Shown: in pieces, positions 23,054-31,089 of the stretch
Numbering within the stretch: position 1 is the stretch's first letter
Layout: every line of letters begins with the position of its first letter
Assembly: GCA_902571975.1 (NCBI GenBank)
Contig: CACGED010000012.1
Span: 1 to 37,632 of the forward strand
Source: an uncultured Pelagibacteraceae bacterium
GTDB taxonomy: Bacteria; Pseudomonadota; Alphaproteobacteria; Pelagibacterales; Pelagibacteraceae
DNA: 37,632 bases
Reading direction: 5' to 3'
Program-made: the position numbers and the translations under genes
Notes under the pieces: model-generated
The model's input: the letters and a program-made list of their open reading frames with translations, nothing else
The model's database searches: none
Told to the model about the DNA's origin: nothing

Positions 23054-24709
23054 TTATGATTTATAAATCCATTTATCATCAAAATTATCTAATTCGGAAG
23101 GTAATGGAGCTCCTTGGAACATGCAAATACGCAACCATTTATCTGATCTAGGATCGAATTTTATAGCTCCAAAAAATGATAATTTTAATCTTAACATATC
23201 AATTGGAACTAATTTGGAGCCAATAGTATTGTCTTGAATTTCTGAATAAGGAAACTTTTCAGCAATAAATGCTCTTCTAACAACGTGTCTTAAATGATTA
23301 TTATCTTTTAGAAATTTTCCAATTTTAGAACTATTTTTTTTGGTAAATACAGCCTCGTAAAGTTTATTAATGTCTCTTGCTATTGCTAATGGCTGTTCCA
23401 AGTCTGATCCTTCATCAATATATCTATCCCCTATTCTGGGCTCTTCTTTATTTTTTGATATAAACCAAAAGTTTTGATTATTTTCATCTTTTAAAAAATC
23501 AATTTTAAGTATTTCAGAATATTTATTTTCTAATATATTTCTTAAATCCTCTATGGTTCTATCAACAGGAATATTAAAATGTTCTTCCTCATCAGAACTC
23601 ATTTGTGTAATTAATGGATTAACTATGTCATCAAATGGCTCCATCATCATAGATACAATATATTCTATACATTCATCATTTAAATTTTCCTCTGACCAGT
23701 TGTAAATTTGATTAAATTGATATGAATTTTGAAATTTAAAATCTTCTTTCATAAATTTTATAAACTTTTTTAAATCTTCAATTAAACCTTTGATTTTTTC
23801 TTTTTGAAATTCACTATCAGTGTGCCAACTGGTTATATTCTTTAAAGATTTAATTAGGCAATTATAAAAAATATCAATCTCATATTTTGAAACTTGCTTT
23901 ATTTCTCTTATTTGTTTCAAAGCAGTTTCTCTTGCATGTATCCAATTATTCAACAATGTAGGATGATTAACAATAAAAGGAGCCATACCAAGGCCAGTGG
24001 AATTTCCTATTCCTAAGTTCCTGCTAATTGCAGGATCTAATTCTACTGCTAATTTTGGATTTTTATTTTTTGCAATATGATTAACCTGATCAAAGGTAAA
24101 TTGTCTAACAAGATAAACTAGCATCATTTCTAATCTAAAAGGTCCTCTGATTTCATCTCTATTTTTAATTCTAAATCTATCCGCTAAACCAAATTTTCCA
24201 GATCCATAAACAGCCGTTGTTCTATATAAATAACCAACTTTAGATAAAATTTCTTTATTAGGTTGCTTCCCATTTGATAAACTGTCAACCACATGGTCAA
24301 AAACTCTTACTGATTTGTTGGCTCTTGATAACGTCAATTCCTTATATGACAATCTTCCCACCTCTTGTTTTGGGACATTATCGTTAAGTCTATCAATGTC
24401 TTCTTTTGAAGGAATTCCGTCAAACAAAGTAAACGCAGCATCCCACTTTGTGGCTATTACTCTATCTGATCTTTCGTCATCTTTGATTTCATTAGCAAAA
24501 CAAATGAGAGAATATGTTCTTTTGTTTTTTGTAAATGAATAAACTGCTCTGCCATGTCCTTTATCATTTAGTTGAAATAAATCTCGGCTATATTTCCAAT
24601 CTTTAAATTCAGATAAAAAAGATCTTAGAAATGATAATTTTGATTGATGAAAAGATCCCAATTTAGATAGTTTCATCAAAAATTTTGGATCTCTTAATCT
24701 TATTTCCAT
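23054..24709 (-). CDS. Conserved hypothetical protein, 551 residues
   Basis: I do not recognise this protein. It appears soluble, without a signal peptide. The N-terminal part contains GHGRAVYSFTKNKRTYSLICFAN (about residues 51-73) and an acidic DDERSDRVIATKWDAAFTLFDG stretch. The middle has YGSGKFGLADRFRI followed by RGPFRLEMMLVYLVRQF. A helical region with many Lys and Asn (about 260-400) follows. The end is basic and hydrophobic, with RRAFIAEKFPYSE and MLRLKLSFFGAIKFDPRSDKWLR. The start overlaps the stop of the M19-like gene by one base (TAATG at 24709), and DUF3726 follows four bases later. Conserved partners suggest a joint pathway. Confidence 0.85.
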   Translation of the reverse strand: MEIRLRDPKFLMKLSKLGSFHQSKLSFLRSFLSEFKDWKYSRDLFQLNDKGHGRAVYSFTKNKRTYSLICFANEIKDDERSDRVIATKWDAAFTLFDGIPSKEDIDRLNDNVPKQEVGRLSYKELTLSRANKSVRVFDHVVDSLSNGKQPNKEILSKVGYLYRTTAVYGSGKFGLADRFRIKNRDEIRGPFRLEMMLVYLVRQFTFDQVNHIAKNKNPKLAVELDPAISRNLGIGNSTGLGMAPFIVNHPTLLNNWIHARETALKQIREIKQVSKYEIDIFYNCLIKSLKNITSWHTDSEFQKEKIKGLIEDLKKFIKFMKEDFKFQNSYQFNQIYNWSEENLNDECIEYIVSMMMEPFDDIVNPLITQMSSDEEEHFNIPVDRTIEDLRNILENKYSEILKIDFLKDENNQNFWFISKNKEEPRIGDRYIDEGSDLEQPLAIARDINKLYEAVFTKKNSSKIGKFLKDNNHLRHVVRRAFIAEKFPYSEIQDNTIGSKLVPIDMLRLKLSFFGAIKFDPRSDKWLRICMFQGAPLPSELDNFDDKWIYKS

Positions 24710-25677
24710 TAATTAATTCCTTTATAAAAATTAAACCAATTATTTCCTAAGATTCCCTCTACTTCTTGTTTATTAAAACCAACTTTTTTTAATCCACTTT
24801 CTAAATTATCAAACCCTCTAGAGTCCAAAAACCACTCGGGTTGCTTTGGAAATCCAGGTTTTGTTTTACTTCCCTCTCCATAATTTGTACTTTTAGACCA
24901 AGTTCCATTTCTCATCCATTCAACAACGTTGTCAGGTTGGTTCAAACATAGATCTGATCCAATACCAATATTTTTTACTTCCATTATTTCTGCAGTTTTA
25001 GCAACCATTTCGCAAAAGCTTTCTAATTTACAATTTGTTCCATCTTTTAGATGATGAGAGTATAATGATAAACCTAAGATACCTCCACTTTCAGAAAGTT
25101 TCTTTAACAAGAAATCTGATTTATTTCTTAAAGCCTGATGCCAGAAAGAAGGATTAGCATGGGTAATTGCAATTGGTTTTTCACTTATTTCTATTGCATC
25201 CAAGGTACTTTTCTCTGCTGAATGAGACATGTCCACAACTATACCTACCCTGTTCATCTCTTTAATTGCTTCTCTTCCAAAATTTGTGACTCCAGAATCA
25301 TTTTTTTCATAACATCCTGTAGCTAGAAGAGATTGATTGTTGTATGTAAGTTGCATAAATCTACACCCATGCTCATGAACTTTCTCTATTAAATTTATAT
25401 CATCCTCGATTGGTGAACAATTTTGAAAACCAAAAAAAATCGCTGTTTTATTTTCTGATTGAGCTTTTGTAATATCTTCAAATGTTTTTCCTAAAAATAT
25501 TAAGTCTGAATTTTCTTCAAAAAATCTATCCCACTCTTTTACTCTTTGCAAAAATTCGTCATAATCTTCGTGATATACTAGAGTAACGTGTACTGCATTT
25601 AATCCAGCTTCCCTATTGATTAGAAAAATATCTCTAGACCAGTTACAATATTGAAGATTGTCAATTCGATAGTTCAT
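24709..25677 (-). CDS. M19 (membrane dipeptidase)-family protein with altered metal site
   Basis: Amidohydrolase-fold protein of 322 residues related to renal dipeptidase. The later metal ligands are kept: His152 in VDMSH, His173 in THANP and Asp242 in GSD. The N-terminal HxD that binds the first metal is absent (the region reads LQYCNWSRD), and the bridging Glu position reads FGFQNC (Gln85, Asn86). It may therefore bind one metal rather than two and act on something other than dipeptides. No signal peptide. It heads a cassette with a 551-residue unknown, DUF3726 and a CxxC protein, and is divergent from purE. Confidence 0.85.
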   Translation of the reverse strand: MNYRIDNLQYCNWSRDIFLINREAGLNAVHVTLVYHEDYDEFLQRVKEWDRFFEENSDLIFLGKTFEDITKAQSENKTAIFFGFQNCSPIEDDINLIEKVHEHGCRFMQLTYNNQSLLATGCYEKNDSGVTNFGREAIKEMNRVGIVVDMSHSAEKSTLDAIEISEKPIAITHANPSFWHQALRNKSDFLLKKLSESGGILGLSLYSHHLKDGTNCKLESFCEMVAKTAEIMEVKNIGIGSDLCLNQPDNVVEWMRNGTWSKSTNYGEGSKTKPGFPKQPEWFLDSRGFDNLESGLKKVGFNKQEVEGILGNNWFNFYKGIN

Positions 25678-25764
25678 ATTTAAAGACCATATAAGTATAA
25701 TATAATTTGTCGACTAGTTTAAATTTACAGAATATGCTAATCTATATTAATTCAAATTCGTATC

Positions 25765-26259
25765 ATGAAAAACAAAAAATATAGTCACAAAGTATCAATA
25801 GTAATGGGGAGTAATTCTGATTACTCAACAATGAAATTTTGTGAAAAAATTCTTAAATTACTTAAAATTAATTACGAAAAAAATATAGTTTCAGCTCATA
25901 GAACACCAGAACGCATGTTTAAGTATGCAAAATCTGCAGAAAAAAATAATATTTCTGTGATAATTGCTGGAGCTGGAGGATCAGCCCATTTGCCAGGAAT
26001 GATTGCATCTCTAACAAGAATTCCAGTAATTGGAGTGCCAATAGAAAGTAAAAAGCTAAAAGGTCTAGATAGTTTATTATCCATTGCTCAAATGCCAAAA
26101 GGTATACCTGTTGGAACTGTAGCAATAGGTACTGATGGAGCTATAAATGCAGCTTTATATGCAGCATCAATTATTTCTACTTTTGATGACTCTGTTAAGA
26201 ATAACCTGAACAAGTGGCGATCTAAACAATCAAAATCTGTCAAAAAAAAACCAAAATAA
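25765..26259 (+). CDS. purE: N5-carboxyaminoimidazole ribonucleotide mutase
   Basis: Converts N5-CAIR to CAIR in purine synthesis. The 164 residues carry the class I PurE motifs [10 protein letters not shown] (about 14-23), SAHRTPERM (43-51) with the catalytic His, and [14 protein letters not shown] (about 69-82). A basic tail ends the protein. The purK ATG follows the stop codon directly with no spacer, the usual purEK pair. An 87-base spacer separates it from the divergent M19-like gene. No purine riboswitch is apparent there. Confidence 0.97.
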   Translation: MKNKKYSHKVSIVMGSNSDYSTMKFCEKILKLLKINYEKNIVSAHRTPERMFKYAKSAEKNNISVIIAGAGGSAHLPGMIASLTRIPVIGVPIESKKLKGLDSLLSIAQMPKGIPVGTVAIGTDGAINAALYAASIISTFDDSVKNNLNKWRSKQSKSVKKKPK

Positions 26260-27303
26260 ATGAACCAGCCAGTTTTAGGAATAATTGGAGGTGGTCAACT
26301 AGGTAGTATGCTTTCTGAAGCTGCCAAAAAGATAGATATAAAAACTGTAGTACTTAGTGATGATCCAGATGCACCTGCTAAGAATTTTGCAAATAAGTTT
26401 ATATATGGAAGCTATGGTGATTCAAAAATTATAACTGAATTTGTTGATAGCGTTGATTTAGTTACTTATGAATTTGAGAATATTCCTTTTGATATATTAA
26501 ATGAAATAAATAAATCGAAGAGTGTCTTACCTAAACCAGAAATAAATAGTTTAATCCAAAATAGATTAACTGAAAAAGATTTTTTAAATAATAATAATAT
26601 TAGAACAACTAATTATGCTTTAATTAAAAATAAAGACGAAATAAAAGAAAATGAAAATCTTTTACCTGGGTTAATAAAAACCACCACTCTTGGATATGAT
26701 GGTAAAGGTCAATATAAATTAAATAGTTTAAATGACATAAATGAAGGCATTGATTTTACTAAAGAATATATTTTAGAAAAGTTTATTAATCTTAAAAAAG
26801 AAATTTCAGTTGTCATATGTAGATTTGGTAATCAAAAATATGAAATATATGAACCAATTGAGAATGTTCATGAAGATCAAATTTTAAAACATTCAAAAAT
26901 TCCTGCTGAAATTTCAGACTCAATAAACGTAAAATCTAAAGAATGGGCAAAACAAATTGTTGAAGAACTAGATTATATTGGAACCTTATGCGTTGAATTT
27001 TTTATAGATAAAAATGAAAACTTATATGTTAATGAAATTGCACCTAGGGTTCATAATTCTGGTCATCTAACAATGAACTCACACAATGTTAGTCAATTTG
27101 AAAATCATATTAGGGCTGTTTGTGGTTTAGAAAAAATCGATACGAAAAAAATATATAACGCACAAATGATCAATCTAATCGGCGATGACATAACAATTTA
27201 TAGAAATAAAACTTTTAAAGAAAATGAGTTTTTTTATGACTATTTAAAAAAACAAGTAAAAGCAAAAAGAAAAATGGGTCATCTAACAATAATTGAAAAA
27301 TAA
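26260..27303 (+). CDS. purK: N5-carboxyaminoimidazole ribonucleotide synthase
   Basis: ATP-grasp ligase that joins bicarbonate to AIR, giving the PurE substrate. The 347-residue protein begins LGIIGGGQLGSML (dinucleotide-like loop) with YEFENIP near residue 70. The ATP-grasp part includes KTTTLGYDGKGQY and the metal-binding segment CVEFFIDKNENLYVNEIAPRVHNSGH (only its end, NEIAPRVHNSGH, is diagnostic). It is convergent with the SRAP gene with two bases between stops, so there is no room for a separate terminator. Confidence 0.97.
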   Translation: MNQPVLGIIGGGQLGSMLSEAAKKIDIKTVVLSDDPDAPAKNFANKFIYGSYGDSKIITEFVDSVDLVTYEFENIPFDILNEINKSKSVLPKPEINSLIQNRLTEKDFLNNNNIRTTNYALIKNKDEIKENENLLPGLIKTTTLGYDGKGQYKLNSLNDINEGIDFTKEYILEKFINLKKEISVVICRFGNQKYEIYEPIENVHEDQILKHSKIPAEISDSINVKSKEWAKQIVEELDYIGTLCVEFFIDKNENLYVNEIAPRVHNSGHLTMNSHNVSQFENHIRAVCGLEKIDTKKIYNAQMINLIGDDITIYRNKTFKENEFFYDYLKKQVKAKRKMGHLTIIEK

Positions 27304-27305
27304 TT

Positions 27306-27926
27306 TTATATAGGTTGTATTAGAGAAATATTATTATTTGTTGGCTTATTCACATCTTTAGAAATTTCATAAAAAGAAAGTTTGGATTTTGAGGATTGTT
27401 TTAAATAATTTGAACCTGAAATTTCAATATTCAAATATTTATTAACATCAGCTTCATTTAGGATAACTGGCTGTCTGTGATGAATTTCTGTTACATTTGA
27501 ACTTGCTTCCTCAGTAATCATGCAAAATTGATCTTCCTCATAAATACCTGCGATATAGATTAGCTTCTTGTCTTCTCTTAAAAAGTAATGAGGGATCTTC
27601 TCTTTTTCTATTCTCTTCCATTCGTAAAATCCATCAGCTACAACAACACATCTTTGAAGTTTTATTAATTTTTTAAATGAAACCTTCTCGTCAATTGTCT
27701 CTAATCTTGCATTAATAAGTGGTTTAAATTCTTTTTTTTTGGCCCAACTAGGTACAATTCCCCACTTTAAGTTTTCAAGAGTATTTCCATTGTTATATTT
27801 CTTTATTACAGGAAGATTTTGATAAGGGTGCGCATTATAATTTTCTGAGTCTTCGACTTTAATTGCAGTTTTAACCATTTTGCTTGTTTTTGAAACTGCA
27901 TTAGTAATGACATATCTTCCACACAT
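27306..27926 (-). CDS. SRAP-domain protein (YedK/HMCES-like abasic-site sensor)
   Basis: Forms a covalent link to abasic sites in single-stranded DNA and shields them. The 206-residue length fits bacterial YedK. The catalytic Cys is residue 2 (MCGRY), which requires removal of Met1. NARLETIDEK (about residues 72-81) holds the conserved Asn, Arg and Glu, and VADGFYEWKR follows. The final active-site segment reads EIHHRQPVIL, with Gln where HxRMP is usual; the catalytic His is kept. It is divergent from the GNAT gene across 36 bases and convergent with purK. Confidence 0.94.
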   Translation of the reverse strand: MCGRYVITNAVSKTSKMVKTAIKVEDSENYNAHPYQNLPVIKKYNNGNTLENLKWGIVPSWAKKKEFKPLINARLETIDEKVSFKKLIKLQRCVVVADGFYEWKRIEKEKIPHYFLREDKKLIYIAGIYEEDQFCMITEEASSNVTEIHHRQPVILNEADVNKYLNIEISGSNYLKQSSKSKLSFYEISKDVNKPTNNNISLIQPI

Positions 27927-27962
27927 ATTTTTTCGTATTGGTTTAATTTTTTTTTAGATTAT

Positions 27963-28433
27963 ATGTTCATGCTAATGATTAAATCAATAGAAAATAACTT
28001 TGACCATCCGAAGGTAAATCATCTTTTAATAAAACACTTTATTGAATTAAGATCTGTTTCTTCTAAAGGTAGTACTCATGTTTTAGATATTCCTGGACTT
28101 AAAGATTCAAGTATAAAATTTTGGAGTTTGTGGGATAATAATCATTTAATTGGATGCGGAGCATTAAAATTTATTGGACAAAATCATGGGGAATTTAAAT
28201 CAATTAGAGTATCTGATGATTTTAGAAATAAAGGTATTGGTAATAAAATAATCTCACATTTAATAATTCAGGCGAAAAAATTAGGTATTAAAAAGTTAAG
28301 TATTGAAACAGGATCTGGAAAATTTTTTTTACCTGCCAGAAAACTTTTTGAATATTTTAAATTTAATAAATGTAAACCATTTGCTCACTATAAAGAGGAT
28401 CCTAATTCTTGTTATTACACTTTAGATTTATAA
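27963..28433 (+). CDS. GNAT-family N-acetyltransferase
   Basis: Acetyl-CoA-dependent acetyltransferase of up to 156 residues; ATGs at 27963, 27969 and 27975 are all possible, and the last gives MIKSIENNF, which aligns best with family starts. The acetyl-CoA-binding motif is SDDFRNKGIGNKIISHL (about residues 85-101). ETGSGKFFLPARKLFEYFKF near the end matches the YafP/PhnO-like class with a conserved ETG...A..L pattern. Substrate unknown. It starts a plus-strand group with an unknown 146-residue gene (5 bases later) and an MFS transporter. Confidence 0.9.
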   Translation: MFMLMIKSIENNFDHPKVNHLLIKHFIELRSVSSKGSTHVLDIPGLKDSSIKFWSLWDNNHLIGCGALKFIGQNHGEFKSIRVSDDFRNKGIGNKIISHLIIQAKKLGIKKLSIETGSGKFFLPARKLFEYFKFNKCKPFAHYKEDPNSCYYTLDL

Positions 28434-28437
28434 TTTT

Positions 28438-28878
28438 ATGGGAGAAGAAAATAAAAAACCCTACATACTTTATGTTGCTGAGGCAATTTATTTAGAAATA
28501 TTTAAAATTAAAAAACAGAATATTGATATTTCCAATATAGATGCAATTGAAAGATTTATAGGTTCCAAATTGTATGAAAAAGTAAGTAGTGGTAAATTTC
28601 ATGATGAGTGGTTTGAGAAACTAAAAGAAAATGATTTTGTTGATGAGACCTCAGGAGAAAAAATTTCTAAAGAAGTTTTAAGGCTTTTGAATTTACAAAA
28701 AGAAGCAATGATTAAACAATTGATTAAATTTCCTGATTTGTACTATGCAAAAAGTCATTTTCCCTTGGAAATATCACAAAGAGCCACAAATCATTTGTGG
28801 AGAGTGTGCGAAAGTTATGAATTGTGGTGCAAAGAAACAAAAAATAATAGTTTAATTAAATTAAACCTATTAGATTAA
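28438..28878 (+). CDS. Hypothetical protein, 146 residues
   Basis: Not recognised. The protein looks soluble and mostly helical: ILYVAEAIYLEIFKIKKQN at the start, a charged middle, and a C-terminal ATNHLWRVCESYELWCKE with conserved-looking Trp and Cys. There is no signal peptide or membrane segment. It is packed between a GNAT gene (gap 4) and an MFS transporter (gap 6), on the same strand, so co-transcription is likely. Nothing in the sequence suggests a particular role. Confidence 0.8.
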   Translation: MGEENKKPYILYVAEAIYLEIFKIKKQNIDISNIDAIERFIGSKLYEKVSSGKFHDEWFEKLKENDFVDETSGEKISKEVLRLLNLQKEAMIKQLIKFPDLYYAKSHFPLEISQRATNHLWRVCESYELWCKETKNNSLIKLNLLD

Positions 28879-28884
28879 GAGTTA

Positions 28885-30498
28885 ATGAACAAAATAGTTC
28901 AATTTATAGATTCAACGCTGTTTGATTTAGGAAGACAATTTAAATTGTCTTATTTGCCTCCCTTAATGATTTATGTGGCAGCAGGTATATCTGGCCTAAC
29001 AGGTATAGTAGGTACTTTCTTTGTAAAAGATTATTTGAATTTATCTGCAGCATTTCTTGCAGGGTTGGGTTTCTGGGCAGGAATACCTTGGGCTTTAAAA
29101 ATGCCACTAGGGCATTTGGTAGATTTAATCTGGAATAAAAAGAATTACATGGTCTACGTTGGCGCCTCATTAATTGGAATAAGTTTATTAATAATGTATG
29201 GGCTAATAATTCATACAGAACAAATGTCATCTTATTTAAAAGTTGAAACTTGGTTTGTAATAAGCGTTCTTTTAGCTCCTATTGGTTATGTAGTTCAAGA
29301 TGTTGTTGCTGATGCAATGACAGTTGAAGCAGTGCCTTTAATTAATGAAAATGGAGAAAAATTTACAACAGATCAAGTTAAGATTATGCATACAACGATG
29401 CAAACACTTGGAAGATTTGCAATTATAGGTGGAACAGTTTTGGTTGCCCTTGCCAATGTGATATTATTTAAAGGAGTAGACAATCTTGAACAAGCTGAAA
29501 AAATACAATTATACGGATCAATATATCTTTACGCATTAATAATACCAATGGTTTCAATTTTAGGTGTTATTTTTGCAGTGTATTTAAAAAATAAAAAGAA
29601 AAACATTTTAATTAGACAGGGTCTATCTGGTGAAGAAGGTAATTTTAATCATGAAAAAACAAAAGTTAATTGGTGGATACTAGGTGGTAGTTTAATTTTT
29701 GTAATTTTTACATTGAGTGTCGGTTCGTTAGGACTACCATTTGCACAAGAAATTGTTTTTTTAGGTTCCATGTTAATCATTTTATTCCTTATGAATAAAC
29801 TTATTAAAGAGTTACCTGAAAAGTTAAGATTTACTATAGTTGGAACTGCTATAATTATTTTTATATTTAGAGCCATGCCTGGACCTGGACCGGGCTTATC
29901 TTGGTTTGAAATTGATGAACTACAATTTAATGAACAATTTTTTTCAATACTGTCTTTACTAGCTTCTGTCCTGACATTAGTTGGAATAATAATGCTTAGA
30001 CCATTTATGGCAAAAAATTCTATTGCTAAAATAATCGTAATTTTATCAATTGCTGGATCAATATTATTTTTGCCAAGTGTTGGAATGTATTATGGATTTC
30101 ATAACTGGACTTCTTCGTTAACAAATGGAATTGTTGATGCAAAATTTATAGCAATAATTAATACAGCATTAGAATCTCCATTGGGTCAAATATCTATGAT
30201 TCCACTTTTGGCTTGGATTGCTAAGAATGCTCCTTCACATTTAAAAGCAACTTTTTTCGCGGTTTTTGCCTCATTCACTAATTTAGCTTTGTCCGCAAGT
30301 GCTTTATTAACAAAATATCTCAATGAAATTTTTACAATTACAAGAGAAGTAAAAGATAAGGTTACAAACGCAATTTTAACTACAGCAGATTATTCTGAGC
30401 TAGGATTGTTATTAATTACAGTTACAATTATTACCTTAATTATACCAGTGCTATTTGTTTTATTTATTCAGAAATCTAGATTTAAAACTGAGGAATAA
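28885..30498 (+). CDS. MFS transporter, folate/biopterin (BT1)-like
   Basis: Inner-membrane carrier of 537 residues with about 12 to 14 hydrophobic segments. PWALKMPLGHLVDLIW (about residues 69-84) is placed like the first intracellular MFS motif, and GYVVQDVVADAMTVEAV (about 133-149) resembles the conserved DxxxD helix of BT1 folate-biopterin transporters. A Lys-rich loop (about 233-262) divides the two halves. Substrate cannot be fixed; folate or pterin would suit a locus rich in THF enzymes, but other MFS groups share parts of these motifs. Convergent with soxG with three bases between stops. Confidence 0.72.
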   Translation: MNKIVQFIDSTLFDLGRQFKLSYLPPLMIYVAAGISGLTGIVGTFFVKDYLNLSAAFLAGLGFWAGIPWALKMPLGHLVDLIWNKKNYMVYVGASLIGISLLIMYGLIIHTEQMSSYLKVETWFVISVLLAPIGYVVQDVVADAMTVEAVPLINENGEKFTTDQVKIMHTTMQTLGRFAIIGGTVLVALANVILFKGVDNLEQAEKIQLYGSIYLYALIIPMVSILGVIFAVYLKNKKKNILIRQGLSGEEGNFNHEKTKVNWWILGGSLIFVIFTLSVGSLGLPFAQEIVFLGSMLIILFLMNKLIKELPEKLRFTIVGTAIIIFIFRAMPGPGPGLSWFEIDELQFNEQFFSILSLLASVLTLVGIIMLRPFMAKNSIAKIIVILSIAGSILFLPSVGMYYGFHNWTSSLTNGIVDAKFIAIINTALESPLGQISMIPLLAWIAKNAPSHLKATFFAVFASFTNLALSASALLTKYLNEIFTITREVKDKVTNAILTTADYSELGLLLITVTIITLIIPVLFVLFIQKSRFKTEE

Positions 30499-30501
30499 TA
30501 A

Positions 30502-31089
30502 CTAATTACACTTATAGCCAAATTCTAAAGAAGCATCAGTGATTGAATGGTATAGAGATTCCCCAAAACTTCTTAGAGAAAAAATTCTTGCTTTTTCTGG
30601 TTTATTTTCAACCATATCAACTATAAAAGAAATTCCATTATAAGCTGAGTTAATACTCATATTTTTTGTTAAAATGTTAAAATTAAAAGGACATCCTTTT
30701 TTTAAAACTTCTTTTACGTATGGTCCTTCTAATTCCATTGTTGCTTTTGAATGAGAAAGGTCTGTAACAGCAAAATCATTTTCATTAAAAGTACTGTAAA
30801 TTTCTTTTAACAATTCTTTTTTATGAGAAACTAAAAGCCAATTATTTGGTGAATTCCACAAAACTCTTATATTTTCATTTGAAACTACTTTTTGTGCCTG
30901 ATTTACAAATTTTAAATTGTTAAAATTTATATCGTCAATTTTAATTGAAGAATTTTTATACTGAACTATTTGAACGATTAATAAATTTTTTAATTCTCTA
31001 ATTTTTAATAATTCATTTTCAGATTTATTTTCAAAGTTTCCAAATGACCCCTCGACATGGACATTTTGTAATGCAGAAATCACCGTCAT
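30502..31089 (-). CDS. soxG: Sarcosine oxidase, gamma subunit
   Basis: Small structural subunit of the heterotetrameric sarcosine oxidase, 195 residues. Recognised mainly by context (last gene of soxBDAG) plus family-like pieces: RVLWNSPNNWLLVS (about residues 75-88), VTDLSHSKATMELEGPYVKEVLKKGCPFN, and the C-terminal SLRSFGESLYHSITDASLEFGY. It shares the GcvT-like fold with part of SoxA. The start overlaps the soxA stop by four bases (31086-31089, ATGA), typical coupling within the complex. Confidence 0.92.
   Translation of the reverse strand: MTVISALQNVHVEGSFGNFENKSENELLKIRELKNLLIVQIVQYKNSSIKIDDINFNNLKFVNQAQKVVSNENIRVLWNSPNNWLLVSHKKELLKEIYSTFNENDFAVTDLSHSKATMELEGPYVKEVLKKGCPFNFNILTKNMSINSAYNGISFIVDMVENKPEKARIFSLRSFGESLYHSITDASLEFGYKCN

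Noticed and set aside
30502..31089. Reading the last sox gene as a free-standing GcvT
   Set aside because: Its size, position after soxA with a four-base overlap and C-terminal pattern fit the gamma subunit of sarcosine oxidase.
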